Shown: piece by piece, positions 34,374-43,476 of the stretch
Position numbering within the stretch: the stretch's first letter is position 1
Layout: each line of letters starts with the position of its first letter
Assembly: GCF_003288815.1 (NCBI RefSeq)
Contig: NZ_NHYM01000014.1
Span: 1 to 46,351 of the forward strand
Reading direction: 5' to 3'
DNA length: 46,351 nt
DNA from: Helicobacter sp. 16-1353
GTDB lineage: Bacteria; Campylobacterota; Campylobacteria; Campylobacterales; Helicobacteraceae
Position numbers and translations under genes: made by a program
Notes under the pieces: model-generated
Databases searched by the model: none
Seen by the model: the letters and a program-made list of their open reading frames with translations, nothing else
What the model was told of the DNA's origin: nothing

Positions 34374-35554
34374 AAAACTCCTTTATTTGAATTTATATCA
34401 ATACCAAATACATCTAAAAATCTTTTTGTATGAGCGAATTCCTCTAAAGATTCTGGGCTTTCTTGTCTTATATATCGTAGTTGATTGTGGATTTCTATCG
34501 CTAGTTTTTTAGCAAATTCTTTTTTTGTTAATAAAAAATCAATAATTCCATTTTCATCAAAACATAATTCCTTATGCTTATTAATATTTTTTAGTGCAAA
34601 ATCTATATATTGTGTAGCTGTATTTTTGCTTTGCTCTAAGATGTTTTCTGGAATAAGAGTATTATTAAAAGTTGCTAAAACTAATGGATATTCCTCATAT
34701 CCTTTTATAATAATATTATCATCGATAACAAAAAACTTTTTGTTTATTCTCGTTCGTATTTCTGTTATATCGCTATTTATATCCATTTCTTTTCTGCTTC
34801 TTCCGTTTAATCTTGATAATGTTGAGATAATAAATATAAAATCATTAATTTTAAATATATGTGGAAAGCACCTAGGGAAAATAGAGCCTTTTATCACACT
34901 CTCATTCCCCCCCCCCCCATTTAGGCTAGAATAGTTATAATCAAATCTATTTGCAAAAGCTTTTAATGTATTAGGCATATTTTTATCATCTATATCTTTC
35001 ATTTTTATATAGGTTACATCGCAAACTATATGATTTACCAAATCTCGCGTAGAAGCAAAATAAAACATCAAATGTGAAATATTATTGATAACATCTACTA
35101 GCATATTATTTGCATCATTTTTGTTATTAATCCTAGAAATACTATGAAACATTGTTACATTAACATTACTTTTTATTGTAGATATTGGGTCGCGAATGAG
35201 TTGATATAATGGCACTTTTTTAGTGCAAGTTTTAAGAATCTTGGCACTTTGTGAATTTAGCGGGGCTTTATCTAAAACCATACCATCAAATTTTCTATAA
35301 AATACAAATGGTCTAACTATTTCATAACTCCAAATCTCCAATGGTTTTGCACCTAATTTTTCTAAATAATAAAAAAATGCAGTCATTCCTAGTCCATGTC
35401 CGCCTATTAGGATATATTTATAGTTACTTCTATGTGGCAAAAGATTTGTAGAACTAAGTATTTGCTTGATAAAAGGCAACTTATCCCAAAAAGCACCCCA
35501 TCGCTTTCCCCGTATTAGATTTATTACTGTTTTACATTTTTTAATATATTGCAT
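34370..35554 (-). CDS. Putative MeOPN transferase, sulfotransferase-like fold, subgroup B, phase-on
   Basis: Protein of about 394 residues. GGHGLGMTAFFYYL near residue 51 looks like a sulfotransferase 5'-phosphosulfate loop, and IRDPISTIKSNVN like the 3'-phosphate-binding motif. SVIKGSIFPRCFPHIF and a C-terminal FLDVFGIDI are shared with the paralogue at 36748. A G12 tract at 34907-34918 is in frame (NGGGGNES), so the gene is on. It should move methyl phosphoramidate from a 3'-phosphorylated CDP donor to a glycan; the donor logic is inferred. I chose ATG 35554 because the longer frame overlaps the upstream gene. Confidence 0.75.
   Translation of the reverse strand: MQYIKKCKTVINLIRGKRWGAFWDKLPFIKQILSSTNLLPHRSNYKYILIGGHGLGMTAFFYYLEKLGAKPLEIWSYEIVRPFVFYRKFDGMVLDKAPLNSQSAKILKTCTKKVPLYQLIRDPISTIKSNVNVTMFHSISRINNKNDANNMLVDVINNISHLMFYFASTRDLVNHIVCDVTYIKMKDIDDKNMPNTLKAFANRFDYNYSSLNGGGGNESVIKGSIFPRCFPHIFKINDFIFIISTLSRLNGRSRKEMDINSDITEIRTRINKKFFVIDDNIIIKGYEEYPLVLATFNNTLIPENILEQSKNTATQYIDFALKNINKHKELCFDENGIIDFLLTKKEFAKKLAIEIHNQLRYIRQESPESLEEFAHTKRFLDVFGIDINSNKGVL
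34907..34918. repeat. G12 tract (minus strand) in a transferase gene (on)
   Basis: Twelve Gs make four glycine codons and keep the frame. This is the longest tract in the window. Confidence 0.92.
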
Positions 35555-35558
35555 AAAT

Positions 35559-36739
35559 TTATAACTCCAAAAATTCTTGGTAGTATATCCAAGAGTTAAA
35601 TATATGTAAAGCATCATTTTTTATCATACTTGTTTCTTTAGCTAATATAATCTTTAGTTTTTCTAAGACTTTTGGATTCTTAACTAAATATTCAAATAAG
35701 ATATTTTTATTAATCTTATATTTATCATAATATTTTTGCATAGATTCTACCTTATCTAAATATAATTCAATATTCTTATGTATTTTATTTAATAATTCAT
35801 TTGACACAATGATTTCTTTATCACTCGATATATGTAGAATCCTATCTGGGAATCTAGATGGTATATAATCTCTTTGTATATAGAATCTTGTATCTTTCAT
35901 ATTATAATGCGTTTTGTCATAGTCTATTAGTGAGAATTCCCCCTCAAATGGCGATATTAGTATTTCATTATTATCTATATTGATTTTATATGGGAAGCAT
36001 TTGGTGAATGTATCATTTACATTTATTAAAAGTTTTTCATTATTGGGTGGATTTATATTTAATTCTTTTGCTATTTTCTTTATTGTTTGATAAGCATTAT
36101 TTTTCATTAGCATTGTTGTATCAATATATATGATTTTATCTATATGGTGTTTGATTTGATTGATATTACTTGTAAAATAGATTGTATCTTTAAGAAATCG
36201 CTCATCATTTAATAATCCCATATAATCAAATGTGCTATTAAATCTATTTTCTATTATACTTCTACCAATACCATAGTTTATTCCAGATATAATAGTTTCA
36301 ATTGGACATCTTATTAGGCATATAGCGGGAGCTTTATTCTTAATATGTGATTTTATATAATCTTTTTTATTTTCATCATATCCATCTATAGTAATTCCCC
36401 ATTTTGCATATCCATATCCTCTAAATAATTCCCAATATATTCTTAATGTTGTTTTATTATCAAAATATTCTCCGTGCAAAGATAGCATTGTTAAAGGTAG
36501 AATATTATTATACTTTTGTTTTTTATCTATTTGTGATGGGGGGGGGTGGAGCATAATGCTATATAATATAATAATGAGTGAAAACCACTGCCATGTGTGC
36601 TTATTAGAAAAAATGAGTAGTTTTGCGGGATTGGGAGCATTTTATCTAACCAAGCAGGTATGATTCTAAGTGCTATTCCGCGAATAAGTAGCTTAAACTC
36701 TCTATTTTTTAATTTTTTATATACATTGTATATTTTCAT
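35559..36739 (-). pseudogene. Putative MeOPN transferase, subgroup A, phase-off
   Basis: Two frames join at the C9 tract (coding strand) at 36538-36546. The first begins MKIYNVYKKLKNREF at 36739, carries ISTHGSGFHSLLYYI, and stops after about 70 residues. The second carries LIRCPIETIISGINYG and TKCFPYKINID and ends in SWIYYQEFLEL. Ten Cs would give one 393-residue protein like its neighbours. Subgroup A is recognised by the C-terminal HIxxSWxxYxxF pattern. In this state no active enzyme is expected. Confidence 0.76.
36538..36546. repeat. C9 tract (coding, minus strand) in a transferase gene (off)
   Basis: The only tract in this operon that is C rather than G on the coding strand, encoding prolines. 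Ten Cs restore the frame. Confidence 0.9.
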
Positions 36740-36747
36740 ACATCGCC

Positions 36748-37914
36748 TTATATTACATTTGAATATATATCAATATTAAATTTATTTAGAAATTCCCTAG
36801 TATCATTAAAATCATCTAATAACGCAATATTATCATCTCTTAATATCTGCAATTCTCTATGAATTTGTTTTGCTAATGTGATACCAAAAGGATTATTATA
36901 CAAAAATTCTATAATCTCGTCTTTATCCAAGGATAATATTTGATGTTTATATAATATATTATCAAGATATGTAAAATATTTTTCTATTTCCGCATTGATT
37001 GCATTATTAAATCTCTCTATTTGGATTTTCTTATTACCTAGTTTTAATAAAACCAATGGATAGTTTGTGTAATGTTTATAGATTATATTATTTCTTAATA
37101 TATGAAAAGAATCTTTTATTAGATAGGGTTTTCTAAATTGTATTACTGATAAATCGATTTCTTGCGGTCTAGATGCATATATTTTGGATTCTATGGTTAG
37201 AGCGAATCTTACATTATCGATAGTGAAAATATGTGGAAAACATCTAAAAAAAGTAGAGCCTTTAACCACACTTTCTTTATCATTTAATTCGTTCTGCCCC
37301 CCCCAATTCGCATTTATTTCTTTGCTTATTTTTTCTAATGTTGTAGGGAAATTGTCATCATTAATATCATTCATTGTTATATATTGTTTTTGTAGTGTTA
37401 TGTGGCTAATTAGTTTATTTATGCTGGTGAAATGGAATATCATAAAATGATTATTTTCTAGTGTTTTTAATAAAAGATTATAAACATCATCTTTATTATT
37501 TAATATAGAAATATAATTCAATATAAGCACATTTATTACGCTTTTGATAGTCGATATAGGACATCTTACTAGTTGATATACCATAACCTTATATGTCAAC
37601 TTTGATAATATCTTATTTGTATATTTTGTATTTATAGAATCCACTAATATACATTGTAAATCACCCCAAAATATAAATGGCTTATTGGTAATGGAGCTTG
37701 TTTTGATATTAATCTTATTCAAATAATAAACAAAAGAATTTACCCCCAAACCATGTCCTCCTAATAATATCATCTTATATTTATTTGGGTGTGGAATATA
37801 GTTTGTGGCATTTAATGCGAATCTTAATATAGGAATTTTATGCAATAGCACATTCCAATTTTTATATATTACTAATTTACTAAGTGTTTTTATTTTTCTA
37901 GCTATTAAATGCAT
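36748..37914 (-). CDS. Putative MeOPN transferase, subgroup B, phase-on
   Basis: Protein of 388 residues with GGHGLGVNSFVYYL near residue 52, LVRCPISTIKSVIN and SVVKGSTFFRCFPHIF. The C-terminal EFLNKFNIDI pairs it with the transferase at 34370. A short G8 tract at 37297-37304 is in frame (NWGGQNE). Different subgroup members probably recognise different sugar acceptors. It starts 27 bases after the stop of the upstream transferase gene. Confidence 0.75.
   Translation of the reverse strand: MHLIARKIKTLSKLVIYKNWNVLLHKIPILRFALNATNYIPHPNKYKMILLGGHGLGVNSFVYYLNKINIKTSSITNKPFIFWGDLQCILVDSINTKYTNKILSKLTYKVMVYQLVRCPISTIKSVINVLILNYISILNNKDDVYNLLLKTLENNHFMIFHFTSINKLISHITLQKQYITMNDINDDNFPTTLEKISKEINANWGGQNELNDKESVVKGSTFFRCFPHIFTIDNVRFALTIESKIYASRPQEIDLSVIQFRKPYLIKDSFHILRNNIIYKHYTNYPLVLLKLGNKKIQIERFNNAINAEIEKYFTYLDNILYKHQILSLDKDEIIEFLYNNPFGITLAKQIHRELQILRDDNIALLDDFNDTREFLNKFNIDIYSNVI
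37297..37304. repeat. G8 tract (minus strand) in a transferase gene (on)
   Basis: Eight Gs encode WGGQ in frame. It is the shortest tract here and may be less mutable. Confidence 0.8.
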
Positions 37915-37941
37915 TTAATCCCCTAATATAAAATATTTGAT

Positions 37942-39093
37942 TTATGTGATTTCTTCGAATTTTTTATAAAACTCCCAAGATTCTACAATATGCGGGGCAT
38001 TTCGCTTTACGCTAGACATTTCATAATCGAATAATGCTCGAAATTTATTATATAGATTCTTATCATTTTTAAAATAATCCACAATGTCATTTTCATCTAA
38101 TTTTGATGCCTCATATATATCAAATTTTTCTTTTATATTTTTTGTATGGGATTCTACTTTTTTCAATATAATATTTAGAGCTTTTTCATTTTGTTTTAAT
38201 AATCTATATGCTTTTTTCCTATTTTTTCCAATAAGGCAAATACTAATTTTTCTATTAGGGAGATATGTTGAATGTAGGGTTTCTAAGATAATAAAATGTT
38301 TATGTAAAACATTCTCAAATGGTAAAATCTTTATTTTTACTTCTATAGGCATTTCTTCATCTTTTTCAAATATAAAGTTTTTTTCTATATTTAATGCAAG
38401 GGAATCTGCAATTTTTTTAGAAAAAAATTCTTCTCCGCCGGCAGATTCTGCAATATTGTAGATTCCTATTTTTTCACAACATTTTTTCATTGTGTTATAG
38501 GCGTTTTGGCTGGATAAATCATTCATATCTATAAAAACTAATTCTTTAGTTATATGCTCAAATTGTTTTGGCGAAGTAGTGAATATAAAATGATGTGGCA
38601 TTTCATCATAAGATTGCAGATAAGATTCTAATACTTCTTTTATAGAAACATTATTTACGCCATCTATAATATTACTTGCTAAGGTCATATTTACTCCACC
38701 TCTAATAATTGATATGGGGTCTCTAACAAGCACAAATACCGGAACTTTTTTATGTAGTTTATTAATAAAAAGCATACTATCAGGTAAATGAGATAAATCT
38801 CTATCTACAACAATTCCATATATTTTTCTCCAACTAAAAAAGCAGATTCTACTTATACAAGCTATATCAAATTTTCTCATTGGATAGGCTTTGGAAGCAT
38901 TTAAGAAATGCCAAAACGCATTTCTTCCCGTTCCGTGTGAGCCTAGCATAATATATCTATATCGTTGTGGTTTTATGGTGTTTGTAAATAATGATATTTT
39001 TTTACCAAGCAAACCAGCTATTATTTTGTCATATTCTTTATATTCTAAACATTTTTGTAGCGTTGAAAACTTCTTTTTTAGAATATTAATCAT
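37942..39093 (-). CDS. Putative MeOPN transferase, subgroup A, no tract
   Basis: Protein of 383 residues with GSHGTGRNAFWHFLNAS near residue 51, LVRDPISIIRGGVNMTL and the subgroup A tail SVKRNAPHIVESWEFY. It lacks any G/C tract of eight or more, so it is the only member of the array expected to be always on. Its ATG overlaps the upstream transferase stop by four bases. The last 50 bases are closely similar to the end of that neighbour, suggesting duplication. Confidence 0.75.
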   Translation of the reverse strand: MINILKKKFSTLQKCLEYKEYDKIIAGLLGKKISLFTNTIKPQRYRYIMLGSHGTGRNAFWHFLNASKAYPMRKFDIACISRICFFSWRKIYGIVVDRDLSHLPDSMLFINKLHKKVPVFVLVRDPISIIRGGVNMTLASNIIDGVNNVSIKEVLESYLQSYDEMPHHFIFTTSPKQFEHITKELVFIDMNDLSSQNAYNTMKKCCEKIGIYNIAESAGGEEFFSKKIADSLALNIEKNFIFEKDEEMPIEVKIKILPFENVLHKHFIILETLHSTYLPNRKISICLIGKNRKKAYRLLKQNEKALNIILKKVESHTKNIKEKFDIYEASKLDENDIVDYFKNDKNLYNKFRALFDYEMSSVKRNAPHIVESWEFYKKFEEIT

Positions 39094-40353
39094 TGTTTAT
39101 TTTCCTTGAATTTATTATAAAACTCCCAAGATTCTACGATATGGGGAGCATTTTGTTTTATTATTTCTATTTCATAGTCAAATACAGCCATATATTGTTT
39201 TCTTAGATTTGCATCTTTGTTTATAAAATCTATAATGTTATTTTCTGTTATAAGATTCTTATTTAATGATTCAATAATTGTTAAGATTTCTATATAATAA
39301 TTATTCAAATGAGATTTTATAATCATAAATAAGTCTTTATCCATATGGCAAATACTTTTCTCATTATCCACAAATACAGCTAAATCATAAAGTAAAATAT
39401 TATCAAAAAAATATCTGCTAACATCTACATATTTTTCTGTTTTTAAAAATATTTGTTGATTGCTGGAAAATATTAGATTCCCCCCCCCCATTATCGCATT
39501 GATAGTTGATTTCAAGTGGGATTAGAGCATTAATATCACCATATAATTTATGTGAGAAAAAACTTTCATTACAAGGAGGTTGAAAGTGAAATAATCTAGC
39601 CAAAACGCTAATAGTTTTAAATGCTCTATCGCTTGTTAAATCCCTCATATCGATAAATGTTATATCTGTAATCTTATCTTTTAATAATGTGTATAGAGAT
39701 GTAAATAATATAAATGCTTTTACCTCTAGGGTTGATTTATTTTGACTTGTAAGTTTTAATAAATAATGTAGATAATCTAAAGATGGCTTTTTGGATTCTA
39801 TGATTTGTTGTGTTTTTAAATCATAGCCATTATAAACTATTCTATTTTTAATTGCTTCTAGTGCATTATCTACTATTTGCCATTTATTATTTTTATATAT
39901 AATTTTTGTTTGTATATTTTTATTTACATTATTGCTTATCACTCTTAAATTAATATTAGTTTTTAGTATGCTAATAGGGTCTCTAGTCATAATTATTGCT
40001 GGAAGTTTTTGATTGATTTTATTAATAATTTTGTCTTGTTTTTCAACATCTAATTCAGCAAAAGAAATAGCACAAACCTTATCTTTTGGTTTAAAAAGTA
40101 ATAATGTAAGGTATCCATAACATCGTCTATAATATCCCTCAAAAGCATAATCCCAATTCACTCTCACCCCACAATATTGTAAAAATAAGAAAAACGCATT
40201 TCTACCAAGTCCGTGTGATGATATAATTAAAAATGATGCTTTTTTGGGAAATTTAATATTGAATAAATCCATTATTTGGATAATGAATTTGTATAAGAAT
40301 TTATCAATAATTTTTTTCATTGGTTTTAATGCGAATCTAACAATATATCTCAT
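39090..40353 (-). pseudogene. Putative MeOPN transferase, subgroup A, phase-off
   Basis: The first frame begins MRYIVRFALKPMKK at 40353, carries SSHGLGRNAFFLFLQYCG and MTRDPISILKTNIN, and goes wrong at the G10 tract at 39480-39489, stopping at 39418. The second frame continues NLIFSSNQQIF and ends with the subgroup A tail KQNAPHIVESWEFY. Nine Gs would give 420 residues, the longest member. It is the first transferase after the kinase gene, and its stop overlaps the next ATG. Confidence 0.78.
39480..39489. repeat. G10 tract (minus strand) in a transferase gene (off)
   Basis: Nine or twelve Gs join the two parts of the gene; ten, as here, does not. Confidence 0.92.
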
Positions 40354-40368
40354 TTTTGCCTTCTGCTA

Positions 40369-40902
40369 TTATTTTATATATTTAATATTATTTTGATTCA
40401 TATATTCTATTATTTGTCTTGCTTTGGCAATGAGATTATCTTGCTTATTATTATCTATTATCAAATCTGGATTTGGCATATCATAATCAATATCAATTCC
40501 AACTACATCTTTGATTTTTCCACTTAATGCATTAGTATATAGCCCTTTTTGGTCTCTTTTTATAAGTTCTTCCATACTGCATTCAATATAAATTTCTATA
40601 TAATGTTTAAATATTTGTTTATTAAATGCATATACTTCGTTGAATAATGATATAGTTGAAGCTATTACAACAATGCCTTGTTTGGATAATAATTCACATA
40701 GTTTTGCGCGTAGAAATGCCGCTTGTATCCTAGAATCTTTGTCATATTTGGATTGTCCAAATATTTCTCTAAAACTATCTCCATCAAGATAAACAACATT
40801 TGATATATCATTTTTAATTATATTGTATAATGTGCTTCCAATCGTGCTTTTACCGCTACCTGATAATCCATTAATCCAAATTACAAGACCATTATTATTC
40901 AT
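40369..40902 (-). CDS. CysC-like nucleotide 3'-kinase (Cj1415 type, CDP-amidate kinase-like)
   Basis: Protein of 177 residues of the adenylylsulfate kinase family with P-loop GLSGSGKST (12-20), LDGDSFREIFG and a C-terminal PDLIIDN. No ATP sulfurylase or PAPS reductase is present, so sulfate activation is unlikely. The C. jejuni counterpart phosphorylates the 3'-OH of cytidine diphosphoramidate. Here it lies upstream of the transferases, whereas in C. jejuni it follows the cytidylyltransferase, so it has moved within the cluster. It lies nine bases after the flippase gene. Confidence 0.85.
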   Translation of the reverse strand: MNNNGLVIWINGLSGSGKSTIGSTLYNIIKNDISNVVYLDGDSFREIFGQSKYDKDSRIQAAFLRAKLCELLSKQGIVVIASTISLFNEVYAFNKQIFKHYIEIYIECSMEELIKRDQKGLYTNALSGKIKDVVGIDIDYDMPNPDLIIDNNKQDNLIAKARQIIEYMNQNNIKYIK

Positions 40903-40911
40903 TCATACTAC

Positions 40912-42663
40912 CTAATTATTTACTTCAATGATTTTCTCACATCGCTCAATAGTGCTTAATCTATGGGCGATTATTAATAATGTTTTGCCCTCTGCTACAT
41001 CATAGATTTCGTCCATTATTTTAGATTCTGTTTCATTATCTAGGGCACTTGTGGCTTCATCTAGCACTAGAATCTCAGGCTCACTATATAATGCCCTTGC
41101 AATGGCTATTCGCTGCTTTTGTCCGCCACTAAGCTTGATTCCGCCATCGCCTACAATTGTATTTATACCATCGTTTTGTTCTAAAAAATCCCAAATATTT
41201 GCTTTTTTGCAAACCTCAATGATTTTTTGTTTATCTATTTTATCCCCAAGAACAATATTTTCCGCCACATTCCCATCAAATAAAAATACACTTTGTGGAA
41301 TATAACCGATTTTCTTTCGCCACGAGCGGAGATTCGAGTTATCCAGCTTTACCCCATCAATCTCAATAACCCCACTTTTTGGCTTATAAATGCCGATAAT
41401 TAAATCAATTAATGTGCTTTTTCCAGCACCACTTTTGCCTACAAATGCGATTTTATCACCTTTATTGATAGTGAGATTAAAGTCTTTAATTATTGGTTTA
41501 TTTTCCATATATTCAAACTCAATATTTTTAAGCTCAATTTTATTTTTAAAATCTATTGGTTTATTATCCTCGTATTCTGTGTGGTATATCAAATCTTCAT
41601 AAATAATCTCTAAGCTTCGTTTATAATATCGCGACATATTATAATTTTGCAAGATTCTATTTACTGCAGGTAGGATTCTATAAAGTGCCAAAGCATACAT
41701 TGAGATGATGGGGATTACAGCAGCAGCATTATTATATTTGATTAATATATAAGCCACTGCGGCGATAAGTATGCAGAATCCTATTGTTTCAAGGATAAAT
41801 TTTGGTAAAGGAGCTAAAGTTTGGCTTGTGATTTGAGTGCCTACTCTTCTAGAACTCGCTTCATCAAATGCTTTTAGGACATTTTGTTGCTCACCTTTTA
41901 ATTTTATGATTTTAAAATTTCCTAATGTTTTGGTGATGATTTTTAGAAATTGCTCACCTAATTCAGCTTGTAATATACCTTGTTTTTGGATTACTTTTGA
42001 GATGGTTTGGGTTATAAGAAAAACATTTACTGCAAGAATAATGGTTAGCACTATCGTCATTTTCCAGCTTATTATAAGTAGTAAAATATACATCAAAACA
42101 ATGGTAACAACTTCTGCACCCATCATTAAAAGTTGTTGTATAAAATGTGATGCTTGCATTGCTTCAGTTACTATATTTCTTCGTATTATGTCGGCATTTT
42201 TGTTAGTAAAATCAAGATAGCTTAATTCTGTTGCTTTACAAAATAATCGATAAGCAAAAAAGTGATATTTTCTAAAAGCAAATCTATTTAAACAATATGA
42301 ATAAGCTATATTGTAAATAGCCCTAAAAACATAAAATACTAATAAGATTCCACTAAATGCAATCATAAAATCAAGCGTATTTTTAAAGTCAAAAAAATTG
42401 TATATTTTATTTGAGATTTGATTGGCAAAAATCATATCTGGATTGGAAGCAAAAGTGATAAATGGCATAATAATGCTAATAGCAAATGTTTCTAATATAG
42501 ATAGAATAAAGGTTGCAAAAAGCAAGGCTAGTAAAATCACTTTATCTCGCCTAGTCATAAGATAGCGGATTTTATTAAAATCGCTAACTTTGCTATATTG
42601 GGCAGATGATTGTTTTAGAAAATCTTTTATTTTAATTTGTTTTTTATGTGATGTTTTAGCCAA
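40912..42663 (-). CDS. ABC flippase, PglK/Wzk type
   Basis: Protein of 583 residues fusing six membrane helices (within about 40-330) to an ATPase domain with Walker A GKSGAGKST (409-417), signature LSGGQKQR and Walker B ILVLDEAT. The pattern is close to the PglK/WlaB flippase of Campylobacter and Wzk of Helicobacter, which turn lipid-linked glycans to the periplasmic side. It is the first gene of the MeOPN operon, so the flipped glycan may be the one to be decorated. The start appears to be TTG with AAAGAG upstream. General MsbA-like lipid export is the alternative. Confidence 0.83.
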   Translation of the reverse strand: MAKTSHKKQIKIKDFLKQSSAQYSKVSDFNKIRYLMTRRDKVILLALLFATFILSILETFAISIIMPFITFASNPDMIFANQISNKIYNFFDFKNTLDFMIAFSGILLVFYVFRAIYNIAYSYCLNRFAFRKYHFFAYRLFCKATELSYLDFTNKNADIIRRNIVTEAMQASHFIQQLLMMGAEVVTIVLMYILLLIISWKMTIVLTIILAVNVFLITQTISKVIQKQGILQAELGEQFLKIITKTLGNFKIIKLKGEQQNVLKAFDEASSRRVGTQITSQTLAPLPKFILETIGFCILIAAVAYILIKYNNAAAVIPIISMYALALYRILPAVNRILQNYNMSRYYKRSLEIIYEDLIYHTEYEDNKPIDFKNKIELKNIEFEYMENKPIIKDFNLTINKGDKIAFVGKSGAGKSTLIDLIIGIYKPKSGVIEIDGVKLDNSNLRSWRKKIGYIPQSVFLFDGNVAENIVLGDKIDKQKIIEVCKKANIWDFLEQNDGINTIVGDGGIKLSGGQKQRIAIARALYSEPEILVLDEATSALDNETESKIMDEIYDVAEGKTLLIIAHRLSTIERCEKIIEVNN

Positions 42664-42697
42664 TTTTTTCTCTTTAGGATAATTTTAGTAAAACAAA

Positions 42698-42703
42698 ATT
42701 ATA
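42698..42703 (-). promoter_or_regulatory. -10 element of the flippase/MeOPN operon
   Basis: TATAAT on the minus strand, 35 bases before the flippase start, in AT-rich DNA. It probably drives the whole run of minus-strand genes down to 28297, since no larger gap occurs. Confidence 0.5.
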
Positions 42704-42798
42704 TAATATTTATTAGATTTTTAATATGTTGTAATATGCTATAGATAATCTTTGCAAATTTGGTTATATTTCAAATATATTTACTAGAAAGATTAATA

Positions 42799-43476
42799 AT
42801 GAAAGATTTAATATTAATTATTGATGATGAGATTGATTTACTTGATTTATTAGAAATTAGGCTTTCTAATGCTGGTTTTGATGTAATTGGTTGTTTGAAT
42901 ACAAAAAATGCAGAAAAGATTCTAGAAGAAGAATCTGTATCATTAATGATTGTAGATAGGAATTTAGAATATGAAAATGGGATAAGGGAAGAGGGCTCAA
43001 AATTTGTCAAAAAGATTCGTAAAAATGGCGTAAATATCCCCATTATTTTCCTAAGTGCCCTAAACTCAAAAGAAGACCAAATGAAAGGCTTTGAACGCGG
43101 AGGAGATGACTATATAACAAAACCTTTTGATTTTGATTTATTATTAGCAAAGATAAACGCCCTTCTTCGTCGTCAAAAAGGTAGTGAAAACAAAAATTAT
43201 ATTTATAAAAATCTACATCTTGATATAAATACTAGAATCCTAAATATCGATGATAAAAATATATTTCTAACACCATTAGAAGCAAAGATTCTACATATAT
43301 TTTTCCTAAATCCAAGAAAGGTTTTGACAAAGGATTTTTTATTAGAATCTATTTGGGATAATCAAAATCAAATAAAAAGTATTAATGTCGCAATCAAAAG
43401 GTTACGACAAAAGCTAAATGATGATAAAAATAAATACATAAAAAATATTCGCTCTGAAGGGTATATGCTTGTTTAG
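42799..43476 (+). CDS. OmpR/PhoB-type response regulator
   Basis: Protein of about 225 residues. The receiver domain has IIDDEID, the phospho-acceptor Asp53 in MIVDRNLE, and the conserved switch Lys in YITKPFDF. The winged-helix DNA-binding domain carries LTPLEAKILHIFF and INVAIKRLRQKL. ATG 42799 is preferred over the in-frame start at 42760 because the receiver domain begins immediately after it. It overlaps the kinase gene by eight bases and diverges from the flippase operon, which it might control. Confidence 0.9.
   Translation: MKDLILIIDDEIDLLDLLEIRLSNAGFDVIGCLNTKNAEKILEEESVSLMIVDRNLEYENGIREEGSKFVKKIRKNGVNIPIIFLSALNSKEDQMKGFERGGDDYITKPFDFDLLLAKINALLRRQKGSENKNYIYKNLHLDINTRILNIDDKNIFLTPLEAKILHIFFLNPRKVLTKDFLLESIWDNQNQIKSINVAIKRLRQKLNDDKNKYIKNIRSEGYMLV

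Noticed and set aside
40369-40902. Adenylylsulfate kinase for sulfate assimilation
   Set aside because: No ATP sulfurylase or PAPS reductase nearby; the surrounding genes match the phosphoramidate cluster.
28163-42663. Genomic island integrated at tRNA-Ser
   Set aside because: No integrase and no visible repeat of the tRNA 3' end at the far side of the cluster.
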